NCBI RefSeq assembly: GCF_921293095.1
Contig: NC_060258.1
Coordinates: 6,834,607 to 6,898,606, forward strand
Source: Ischnura elegans
Taxonomy: Eukaryota; Arthropoda; Insecta; Odonata; Coenagrionidae
Reading direction: 5' to 3'
Length of the DNA: 64,000 nucleotides
Below the pieces are notes generated by a model, which saw only the letters and a program-made list of their open reading frames with translations, had not been told where the DNA came from and did not search any database. The translations under genes were made by a program, and so were the position numbers. Shown piece after piece: positions 31,954 to 42,748 of the stretch. How positions within the stretch are numbered: the first letter of the stretch is position 1; each line of letters starts with the position of its first letter.

Positions 31954-33109
31954 TTATTTTTAATGAATTGTCTGGTTTTCAGGTTCTGTTCTTTCTCACC
32001 CTTGGCTGAATTTATTGGTGAAAAGAGCTCCACTGGTATATGTAATTTGTTATTACAATTGATATTAATTTAAAATAATTGACCTCATTATTAAATTTTG
32101 TGGAATTATTCATACCAAGTGATGACTTATTCAATAAAAAATGGAATTAAATCAAAATAAATATCATTTGATCATCAATTTTGAATATTTGAAACGATGC
32201 TCAACGTAGGTAGTTATGTGTTGTGCTTTGCGGGTGGTCTATACTATAATTTTATTGTTTATTCAAAGGCATTTTTTGAGCCATAGATTTTGTCCAATAA
32301 ACTTCAAATTTCACTTTTGTAAGCTGTAAACGTGTATCCTTGCCTTCAATTTTATCCACTGTCCCGAATTTTTATTTAAATTAGTCTTCATAACCGTTTG
32401 TTTCTGAAATTATTTTTTTGATGTAGTCCGATTTTTTTTTTAAATTTGAGTGTGAGATCCTGATATCATTTTGCAGCTTTCCCGCAAAGGGAAACTTTGA
32501 TCAGGGAAAAACTTTTTTTTCGGCCCACCGAACTGCTTATCTCCATCGCGTTTATCCCTTATTTTCTTTGTGTCCTCTTTCTCTCATTTCCCAATTATCC
32601 CATGAGGCGGCTAATGAGATTAACATATACCCTTTTGAGGGATTTGGAGGAATTCCTTAAAAGACAAACACAGACGGAGGAAAGCTTTTCAAGCAATTAC
32701 TACTAAGTGTCTGCTGGGATTAATTTATTGGAATTAAAGCGGTTTCCGGACTCACTAAAAGTAATTTTTCTACGTTTCATTCTTAAAGGAGTCCCTAGGA
32801 AAGTTTTTAGCACATCCACCTATATCGATATTCAGGCCTGCGCAATTTTTCGGCTGTTGCTAAGAAGGGTATTAAATAATAGCGTCAGTCGTTTAGCGGG
32901 GGGGGAGGGGGGAGTCGAGCCAAATATCACGTGGGGCAGTGGGGGTCGCTTGAGTATCATTTAATTTTTTTCCGAAAGAAACAAGATCTTCGTGATCTTA
33001 GTTTATAGTCTTAAATATTATAAAGTATAAATAACTAAACAGGCAATAACAAATATAACGCAATGAAGCATGGACTGAATAGTATTTACACATCAAATAT
33101 TGCCAAAAT
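31552..33109. other. No gene; repeat fragments and a G-run
   Basis: Apart from the microsatellite, 32,475-32,620 resembles the start of the dispersed ~370-bp repeat, and 32,898-32,914 is a G-rich run. No coding support. Confidence 0.4.
31914..31951 (+). repeat. (AG)n microsatellite
   Basis: About 19 uninterrupted AG units. Confidence 0.95.
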
Positions 33110-33650
33110 CACCTCACGTAATTAATGGGCAATCCCTAGCGTATCTTGGATATTTTCATTCGCATTCCTCAAATCGAATATTGTGTACGTGACCACTTAC
33201 GCCTGTGTTCATCCTAACATACTATGATACCGTAATGGATTAAACGTATAATGTCGTTTCCATTTTGAATGACCTGGTTTGTTTGTTTATATCGCAGTTT
33301 ACTATCTTACCTACGTATCCTGAATGACGCGCTCATCCACGAAAGATCCTGCCTCTGCCTTTAAAAGTAGATTTTATAGATATAAGGGTGTGTTTCGCCT
33401 ATTGTTACAGTTAATACAGAAAATCGCCTCACGTAATTAATGGACAACTCCTTATCTTTCTTGGAAATCCTCTATCGTCTCCTCAAAATCGAATCCTGTG
33501 TTTATTACCACCTACGACTGTGTGGCACAGCACTTGAAATGATACCAAAATGAATCCAACGCGCATATCATCGTTGGCAAATCCTGTTTCCGCCTTAAAT
33601 AAATAGATTTTACAGATCTATGGGTGAGTTTCGCCTTTTATTCCAGCATC
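33110..33650 (+). repeat. Two tandem fragments of the dispersed ~370-bp repeat
   Basis: Units at about 33,110-33,415 and 33,422-33,650 both begin CACGTAATTAATGG and share the segment with GTAGATTTTA.AGAT and GTTTCGCCT. Related copies occur at 34.13, 36.59, 49.12 and 49.73 kb. Confidence 0.6.
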
Positions 33651-34129
33651 ATTGATTATTCTAATCTTATATATGATGAGTAAGAAGGGAAGGTGTACAA
33701 GTAATTTCTTTTCAAAACGAAGTTAGGTGCAGAAATATATAGAATGATTATACAATAGCGCGGTGGCCAGGGGATACAATTGAGTCTCCGTTTTGTGCAG
33801 ACATTGAGTGGAAAATAAAATGTTCTTTTTAGTATCCAGTTTGCCTTGTTTGTTTTCTTTACCTAATATCTGCACCTAAATCCGTTTAGAACAAAAAAGC
33901 ACGGGTAGGTATCCCTCGGCTTCTCATCTCCTCTAAATTACTACAAAGTCTAAAATTGTGCCAGTTACTCCATTTATAACTCGAGAAGGACTGTACTGAT
34001 TAGGATGGCATTTGGATTCACCTCAGACATGGATAAAAGAATAAACCTCAATTTCACAATAGAATTAGTCACAATCTTAAAAGTATTTTTAGAAGGTTAA
34101 CACTGATCCCCTTTCAGATGAGTAAATCT

Positions 34130-34980
34130 TTTAGGAATGCGTCACTGCTCTGCTTATCTACATCGTATTTATCTCTTATCTTATTTGTATTCTCCTGCTG
34201 TCAACCTCTTATCTCCTAATCCAACAGCTTTCGATCTTTCTTGCAATTTCGCCATCGCCTCCTCTAGATGGAATTCTGTGTGCGTGACAACTTACTCTTG
34301 TCTCCCACCGAACGTGCAAAGAAATTGAAATGGATCAGAGAGATAGCATTCATGGAAAATTGAGTCATCTGGTGATAGCGGCAAAAGACGTGATTTTTTT
34401 AGTTTAAAGTATACCGGGACTAGCAGCGACGATAAATTATACGGGAGTCACCCGCAATGCACAATCGTGCGAAAGATCCACTGAGAAAAAAACATCCGCC
34501 TTGACCGGCATACGAACCCGAATCCTCCGATTTCCGGTCGAGTGCTTTAGCCAGTTAAGCTACCGAGGCGTCATTTTTCCCTGTGGATATTTTCGGACAC
34601 TACCGGACGAGGTATTGCTGGACTGCTGAGCATATGATGCCACTAGCAGTCCAAATCGTGCGCACAGCGCATCGGCCGGAGAGCAGGCCCGGACATAGAA
34701 CACAAAGAGGTGTTCGTTCTTGACTAGTTATTAAGTATACCGGGACTAGCCGCGGTGATAACTTTTACGGGAGTCACCCGCAATGCAAAATCGTGCGAAA
34801 GATCCACAGAGATCTGGATCTTCCGCACGACGTGATTTTATTCATTTACGATCATGTCTTCAGTCACGTACATATTCATGAAATATCCAGTTTTTAATTA
34901 TTCTGAAAAAATAGATTTTACAGATATGAGGGTGATATTTCCTTTTAATTAATTAAAGCAACGCAGACTGCATGTAAAGA
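34130..34980 (+). repeat. Dispersed ~370-bp repeat interrupted by an insertion
   Basis: The repeat runs from CTGCTTATCTACATCG to the CACGTACATATTCATGAAAT block and the GTAAAG end. At 34,398-34,828 it is split by a foreign 431-bp element. Removing the insert and one copy of its 11-bp target duplication restores alignment with the copies at 36.59 and 49.12 kb. Confidence 0.7.
34398..34828. mobile_element. 431-bp insertion with 11-bp target duplication and tRNA-like block
   Basis: Flanked by GACGTGATTTT at 34,387-34,397 and 34,829-34,839. Inside are two 79-bp direct repeats (34,408-34,486 and 34,734-34,812, starting AGTATACCGGGACTAGC), a terminal hairpin (GTGCGAAAGATCCA / TGGATCTTCCGCAC), and between the repeats a minus-strand tRNA-like block (34,497-34,573) with A box TAGCTTAACTGG and B box GGTTCGTATGCC. 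Long target duplication plus pol III boxes suggest a SINE-like retroposon, but the direct repeats are unusual for one. Confidence 0.65.
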
Positions 34981-36589
34981 ATATTTTTGAATGAATTTAT
35001 TGATTCTTAGACTTATCAGAGTTTTTAGTTTCAATTAAATATTTGGCTTTTACATAAACAATAATAGCCGCAGCTGGCATTGAATTACGAAGAAAAAATA
35101 TTAAAACTAAAAGAGCTGTGATTATAGGGGAAAAAGAAAGAACATCGCACAACAAAAAATGTAAAGAAATTATTTTTATAGCGAACAAGAAGAAAATGTA
35201 TTCACTGAAACGAAAAAAAGTTCAATTTAGGACGAAAAAAGAAAAAGATATTGCTCATTAAAAAATGTAAACAAAACATTTTAATATTGAGCAAGGTGAT
35301 AATTTCAAAATTCACTCACGTTCTCTCTCTCAGACTTACAACGAAATTTAAAACTGTTTACTTTACACTCGCTCGTGTCATTTGTCCCCTATTAGTCCAT
35401 TCTGTTGTGCAATAATTTCCATTGAAGAGCATTCTAATTTTGTACTCAGCTCAGTGTGTAACAGGGGAAAATTCTGTAGATCGTCGTCAAAAATTTTATT
35501 TTGGTAGCCTATTATAACACAATGTTGCTTTTAAGTGCCACCAAAAAGGTAAACGTAGAATATGAGATCGTTCAATGGTATTAGGCTCAACTATGTGCAA
35601 GTTAATAAACAAGTAGGCACTTGAGAATGAACTCTATGATTCAAAATATGTAGTACGGACGAAATAAATCAGTGGAAATCAACGACGTCTCCTTTTCATT
35701 TTCGGAGAACCTGAGCTATTGCCGATGAATAGAATGAATTGAAGTTTCTCGGGTTTCCATCCGGGTCAGGATCTGCATGGAGTAGGCCGACGTTTCGTTT
35801 AATACCTGAGATAGCGTATTTATTTTTAAGGCTCCATGGAATGACACTTCCTTTATTAGAAAACAGGTTAAAATTGCTATTTGACCTAAAACCGTCCTTA
35901 AAAGGTTAAACTTCTCTGTTGGGAGATGTACTTTACGACCGATATTCTCCTATCAATGACCGTTGAATCCTTGAATAAAAAGGATTTTTTACTTTGGCTA
36001 GAAAAAATCCGATGGTAAATACAGCAAAATCTCCAAATAAAAGCCACATCACACCAACGGGAGTAAGAAATTGTGTTCGTGGAGTAGTTATTCATAGTAA
36101 ACCTTACACAAAGCAGTGATAAACTTTTTTAACTTCTTCGCCCGCTGCCGAGTACCATTTGGCGTTTTCAGAGCCTCATTTATTTAATGCAAAGAAATGA
36201 GAAATGTGATGGGTGTAGATGCCTAGCGTCGCGTGCGGGTGGTACAATTCTACCGATAAAAACATTCCCATTCTCTTGAAAATGCTCCCATTAGGAGGAG
36301 TGAAACGTAGAGTAGGAAAATGTTATCTAAGCAGAAATTCCCGAGAACAACCACCAACATTTGCAAAAGAATCTGTGAAAATCTTCATACGAAAACTAAT
36401 TTTAACGTTTTTCATTGTTGAGAAAAATTCATTTGTCAAAGAAATAATTTGAAAATTTATGATTTCTCAATGTTTCGTTTTCTTTAATGAAGAAGAGTTG
36501 TTTCGTTCTTATATATCGGGGGGGGCCGGACCCCCCGGACGTCAACCGTAACAACGCCATTGCCTTGAAATGTTGGAGACCCCGTTTAA
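34981..36589. other. AT-rich, no gene seen
   Basis: Besides the Penelope end, only short open frames are present. A G/C hairpin (GGGGGGGGCCGGACCCCCCG) lies near 36,520. Confidence 0.4.
35737..35805 (-). mobile_element. Solitary Penelope end fragment
   Basis: Read on the plus strand it starts GAAGTTTCTCGGGTTTCCA and contains CGACGTTTCG, the complement of the GAAACGTCG block found at 3.87 kb. Only this end is present. Confidence 0.5.
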
Positions 36590-36990
36590 CAAGATTAAAT
36601 CATTCTAGATTGCGCCGATGCTCTGCTTGCCTCCATCGTGTTTATCTCTCATCTTATTTGTATTCTCCAACTGTCCACCCCTTATCTCCCACTCGAACAA
36701 CTCTAGATCTTTCAAGGAAACTCGCGATCCCATTCTCTAAATGGAATTCTGCGTGCGTGATAACATACCTCTGCGTCCAACCGCACGTGCAAAGAAATTG
36801 AAATGGATCGAACAGATAAAATTGATGGCAAATTGAGTTATTTGGTGATAGCGGCAAAAAACGATATTTCTTTGCGATCGTGTTTTCAGCCACGTACTTA
36901 TTCAAGAAATATTCTATTTTGAATTATTCAGTAAGAGTAGTTTTTATAGTTACTAGAGTGGGCATTCCCTTATATTAATTTCAGCCTACA
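36590..36990 (+). repeat. Dispersed ~370-bp repeat, uninterrupted copy
   Basis: Shows the same order of blocks as 34,130-34,980: CTCTGCTTGCCTCCATCG, GGAATTCTGCGTGCGTGA, GAAATTGAAATGGATC, GGCAAATTGAGTTATTTGG, then a TTCAGCC tail. No coding continuity between copies. Confidence 0.7.
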
Positions 36991-37186
36991 GAGATTGCGT
37001 GGTAAGAATATTCGTTAATTGAATTTTAAGTATTTCTTAGGCAGGCAATATCAACAAATAAGTACCTACCAACAATTTTTTTGTCTGTACCGTTTATGTA
37101 TTCTCACCATTAAATGCGGTTATTTCATAAAAATTTCTTTAGTTTAGATTTATGTCGTTGATGAAGATGAGAATTTGGAAGATGGT

Positions 37187-37555
37187 CTAGAATATAACTT
37201 CCTCAATGACTTGAATGACTTTATACCGTCCAAAAATGAAATAGGAAATTAGAAAAGTATATCCTGTTTTCGTCAGAGATACGTGCATTAATTGTCTCAA
37301 ATACAGTCAAGATCTGATTGCGGAAGAGTGTATTCTCTACTCTTGTAATTGCAACGCAGTAAAAGAATTCTCCCATCATTCATGGTTCGAATTAAAAAAG
37401 GACGCTTGATCGCCTCACGGGTAAATAATTTACGGACATTCGAGCCCGAAAATTTTCGGTGTATTTCAAAATCGACGAAATCATGGGGTAGTTTTTTCCA
37501 TTTCTTAAACCTGCATTCATGGAAATGTTTCCCATGAACGTTAGTCTACGGTTAA
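37187..37555 (+). repeat. Dispersed repeat, copy 2 (partner at 30.10 kb)
   Basis: Direct repeat of 30,103-30,475. Confidence 0.75.
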
Positions 37556-37721
37556 TGCTAACTTTAATCTCATTCCAACAACTCTCTTAATCCTCCAGCA
37601 GGCGCCCCAAATTCTCTGACACTAGCGGGCGCGCGTGGCACTCAGTGTAACACTTGGTTTTCCGCTGATATTAATTGCAAAAAATCGAATTAAGAAGCGT
37701 ACATTCATTATCTTGATATGT

Positions 37722-39900
37722 AAAAGGGAAGAGATGATGAAAACAAGGCTATTGATGACAATATGTTACGAGGAAGTATGAAGTGCTGGAAATGGTGGGT
37801 AAGGAGTGGCAGATTCTACATGAGATAAGGAGGAGACTGAAGGTATGGATGGAGCGAGTGCTTATAAGAGAGGGAATGATGAAAACAGTGCTAAAGATGG
37901 CAATATGTTACGATGAGGTATGAAGTGCAGGACATGGTGGGTTAGGAATTGCGGCTTCTAAATATAATAAGAAGGAGACGGAAGGTATGGATGCAGCGAG
38001 TGCTTAAAATAGAAGGAATGATGAAATCAGTGCTAAAGATGTCAATATGTTACGAAGAGGTATGAAATGCAGGTCATGGTGGGTTGGGAGTGGCATCTTC
38101 TAAATGATATAAGAAGAAGACCGAAGGTGTGATTTGAGCGAGTACTTAAATGATGAGGAATGGTGAAAAAAATGCTAATGATGACAATATGACAAGATAC
38201 GGTATGAAGTGCAGAACATGGTGGGTTAGGAGTGGCAGCTTCTAAATGATATAACAACGAGACTTAAGGTATCGATGGAGCAAGTACTTAATTGATAAGG
38301 AATGATGAAAACAGTGCTAAAGATGGCAATATAATAAGGTGAGGTATGGAGTGCAGGACATGGTGGGTTAAAAGTGGATGCTTCTAAATGAGATTAGAAG
38401 GAGACCGAAGGAGTAGATGGAGCGAGTGCTTAAAGGATAAGGAATAATGAAAACAGTGCTAATGATGAAAATATGATGAGATAGTGTATGAAGTGCAGGA
38501 CATGGTGGGTTAGGAGTGTCAGCTTCTAATGGAGATAAGAAGGAGAGCGAAGGTATGGGTGGAGCGAGTGCTTAAAAAATAATGAATGATGAAAACAGTG
38601 CTAAATATGGTAATATAATAAGATATAGTATGAAGTGCAGGACATGGTGGGTTAAGAGTTGCAGCTTTTAAAAGAGATAAGAAGGAAACTGATGGTATCG
38701 ATTGAGCGAGTGCTTAAAGGAGAAAAAATGATGAAAACAGTACTATCGATGGAAATATAATGAAATAGGCTATCAAGTGCAGGACATGGTGGGTTAAAAG
38801 TGGATGCTTCTAAATGTGATTAGAAGGTGACCGAAGGTGTAGAAGGGATGATGAAAACAGTGCTAAAGATGGCAATCTGATAAGATGAGGTATGAAGTTC
38901 AGGACATGGTGGGTTACGAGAGTCAGCTTTTTAATGAGATAAGAAGAAGACTGAAGGTATGAATGGTGCGAGTGTTTAAAGGAGAATGAATGATGAAAAC
39001 AGTGTATGAAATCGCAATATAATAAGATAGGGTATGAGGTGCAGGCCATGGTGGGTTAGGAATCGCAGCCTCTAAATGAGATAAGAAGGTTACTGAAGGT
39101 ATGGATGGAGCGAGTGCTTAAAGGAGAAAAAATGATGAAAACAGAGCTAAAGATTGCAATTTGATAGGATAGGGTATAAAGTGCAGAACATGGTGGGTTA
39201 GGAGTGGCAGCTTCTAAATGATATAACTAGGAGAATTAAGGTATGGATGGAGTGAGTGCTTAAAGGAGAAAGTATGATGAAAATAGTGCTAAAGATGGCA
39301 ATATGTTACGATGAGGTATGAAGTGCAGGACATGGTGGGTTAGGAGTGGCCCTTCCAAATGAGATAAATAGGAGACCGAAGGTATGGATGGAGCGAGTGC
39401 TTAAAGGAGAAGAAATGATGAAAACAGAGCTAAAAATGGCAATATGTTACGATGAGGTTTGAAGTGCAGGACATGGTGGGATAGGAATTGCAGCTTCTAA
39501 ATGAGATAAGAAGGAGACCGAAGTTATGGATGGAGCGAGTGCTTAAAGGAGAAGGGATGATGAAAACACTGTTATGGATGGTAATATGTTACGAGGAAGT
39601 ATGAAGTGCTGGACATGGTGGGTTGGGAGTGGCAGCTTCTAAATGAGATACGAAGGAGGCTTTAGGTATGGATGGAGCGAGTGCTTAATGGAGAAGGGAT
39701 GTAGATATTAGTGCTGTAGACAGCAATATGTTACGAGGAAGTATAAAGTGCTGGACATGGTGGGTTACGAGTGGCAACTTTTAAATGAGATAAGAAGAAT
39801 ACTGAAGGTATGGATTTAGCGTGTGATTAAAGTGGAAGGCATGAAGAAAACAGTGTTAAAGATAGCGTCTGAATGAGATTAAAAGATGACTGAATGTATG
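37722..39900 (+). repeat. 142-bp satellite, block 1 (about 15 units)
   Basis: The landmark AGGTATGGATGGAGCGAGTG recurs every 142 bp (37,841; 37,983; 38,125...), with GGACATGGTGGGTTAGGAGT in every unit. Units differ at roughly 10 to 15 percent of sites. Since 142 is not a multiple of three and frames are not kept from unit to unit, the array is not coding. Confidence 0.92.
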
Positions 39901-41704
39901 ATGTGCATCTAGGGGTAGTGATCACTTCCTGATCATTTAGTACCTGTGACGTCAGTGCTCTCGGAGCCATCACATTCCCCCCTGGATGGTTAATGCTCAG
40001 TGATCGCTCTGGTGGGGAACTTGAAATGCAAAACATTCAATATGATGCCCAGCGCTTGTGTTTCTTTCGTGTAGCGGCTGCGAAATATCCTTTAATTCCT
40101 GTGATAAGCTCATAACTTGTGACTTTCTCGAATATATATCTCTCTAAATGGACGGGCTTTAAGGATTTACTGATAACAGTTCTAACGAGTCCCGTGATAT
40201 TTAATGGCAATGCTTTTTGTGTCGATCGTCCAAACATTTCGTTGGGAATCTGGTGGATGACATTGAAATCTTGAAAAGAGAAGTCGTTGAACTAAAATAG
40301 ACGTATTTCCCATGTTTACAAAGAAATACTTCCACATTTGCTAATGCCGTGAAATCCGCTTCGTCTTATAGTTTCTTGAATGAGATTTAATAATTGATCA
40401 AGGACGTCACTAGACGTTGTTATTGTTATAACAATAAACTGTTTGTGACTAATTGTGATATTGGGTGACTAATTATGAAGTTAAATATCTCAGAATTCCG
40501 GGAAGTAGTGTGCGGATGTTTTGAAGAAGTGTTGGTGAACCGGTCAAATTAAAAAATACTGGTGTTATCGTGCTAACCAAATCTGACATTACTTTTGAAG
40601 TGAGCTATATAGCGGTCGCATATGTGCCGCATGAGCTGTGCATTACTGTATATTATAATTACCTTGCATTGTATTACTCAGAGAATGAGTTTTTGTGTGT
40701 GACTTTTTTAGCCTAAAATATTTTCCTTTCTTACTGAATGCCTTTTTTCGTTGAATCTAATTAACATTTTAATGAGTATTTTTGTTTCTGTCATGCATTT
40801 GTGACTTACCTCACAGTACTTGTGACAATGTATACTCTTCTCATTATTTTTCTATGATCTCCTGGCAAATAAAAATATTATTATGAATGATATAATGAAA
40901 TACAATGAAGTTTTTATAGGCAGTTTCACATGGACCACGTGAAGGTTAGCAATGAAAACTTGTTGAAATTGCGAGCTTGGAATTAAGAGCAGGGAATATT
41001 TTGCTGTATTACATCCACGCATTCCCGCGTGTATTATAAAAATCCACCGCTTTACACGACGCAATTTTGATTTTAACTTCATATATACTTCAGCTATTGC
41101 GCAATGACGTCCCCCATGTAAAACGGCCTGAAGGCAATGTTAAAGCAATTACCTTAGTTAAACTGGGAGAAAAATTACTCACGCCTTATTTTTTTACTAA
41201 CCAGAAAAGTAATGCCCCACGTTATGCATATATAGATATATTTTAATATATATGAAGCCTATGAAATATTAATAAAGATTTAAAAACACATTTCAATATG
41301 AAAATCCATTTTTCAGCGAAGACTACATCTGAACTTTACCTGGCTTACGACGAAATCCCACCGCAGAATAATATTTTGCCTACCTTATTTAGTTAAGGAA
41401 TAGGCACGTAACAAAAGGCCTGCTGGCAATCGCATTTCATATGCCTACATTAGGTATAAGTCATCCAGCGTTCGATACGTTACAATGTATAATTAATACG
41501 GCTGCCCGACTCGAGTGTTCTTCGGCACCATTTTGAACTCGCGCCGCAGCTCACCTACTCGGTGAGCGCTATCATACCCGGGAGTACGCTCACAAATATG
41601 GCGGCCGCTCACTAGTGATCGGGTGGTGAGCGGTCGCATCCAGGGGGAGAGCGATGGTTCGCTCACCTTCCGCTCAGTGAGCGGAGCTCCCCCTGGATGC
41701 ACCC
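39901..41704. mobile_element. Unclassified 1.8-kb insertion splitting the satellite
   Basis: The satellite unit breaks at ...ACTGAATGTATG and resumes with ATGGATGGAGCGAGTG at 41,705. The insert's ends are inverted: GTGCATCTAGGGGTAG at the left and the mirror of GTGCATCCAGGGGGAG at the right. Subterminal GC-rich blocks with GTGAGC/GCTCAC pairings are present at the right end. A minus-strand frame at 40,037-40,237 has no recognised domain. It is probably a non-autonomous DNA transposon. Confidence 0.65.
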
Positions 41705-42748
41705 ATGGATGGAGCGAGTGCTTAAAAGAGAAGGGATGATGAAACCAGTGGTATAGATGGCAATATGTTGTGATGAGGTATGAAGAGCTGGACATGGTGG
41801 GTTATGAGTGGCGGCTTCTGTATGAGATAAGAAGGAGACTGAAGGTATGGATTGAGCAAGTGCTTAAATGATAAGGAATGATGAAAACAGTGCTTAAGAT
41901 CGCAATATATTGAGATAGGATATGAAGTGCAGGACATGGTGTGTTAGGAATTGCACCTTCTAAAAGATATAAGAAGGAGACCGAAGGTGTGGATGGAGCG
42001 AGTCCTTAAAGGAGAAAGTATGATGATAACAGTGCTATAGTTTGCAAATTGTGTAGCAGAAATATGAAGTGCTGGATATGATGGGTTAGGAGTGGATGCG
42101 TCTAAATAAAATAAGAAGAAGACTGTAGGTGTGGATGGAGCTAGCGCTTAAAAGAGAACGGATGATTAAAACAGTGCTATAGATGCCAATATGTTACTAG
42201 GTAGTATGAAGTGCTGGACATGGTGGGTTAAGAGTGGCAGGTTCTATATTAGATAAGAAGGAGACTGAAGATATGGATGGAACGAGTGAATAAAGGTGAA
42301 GAAATGATGACAACAGTGCTATAGATGGCTTTATGTTACGAGGAAGTAAGAAGTGCTGGACATGGTGGGTTAGGATTAGCAGCTTCTAAACGAGATAAGG
42401 AGTTTGAAGGTATGGATGGAGCGAGTGAATAGAGGTGAAGGAGTGATGAAAACAGTGCTTTGGAGTGCAATATGTTGGGAGGAAATATGAAGTGCTGGAC
42501 ATGGTGGGTTAGGGGTGGCAGCTTCTAAATGAGATAAGAAGGAGACAGAAGGTATGGATGGAGCGTGTACTTAAAGGAGAGGGGATGATGAAATCAGTGT
42601 TATAGATGGGAATATGTTACGAGGAAATATAAAATGCTGGACATGGTGGGTTAGGAGTCGCAGCTTCTATATGAGTTAAGGAGGAGACAGAAGGTATGGA
42701 TGGAGCGTGTACTTAATGGAGATGGGATGATGAAAACAGTTTAGTATA
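41705..42748 (+). repeat. 142-bp satellite, block 2 (about 7 units)
   Basis: Same unit and period as block 1 (for example 41,843 to 41,985). It ends inside a unit at the transposon insertion. Confidence 0.92.

Noticed and set aside
34497-34573. Possible minus-strand tRNA gene
   Set aside because: A and B boxes are present and the acceptor ends partly match, but the anticodon stem is mispaired and the block is inside a mobile insertion.
37722-39900. Minus-strand frames in the satellite reading His/Ser/Pro-rich peptides
   Set aside because: The unit is 142 bp, so the frame changes each unit; peptides are by-products of the tandem repeat.
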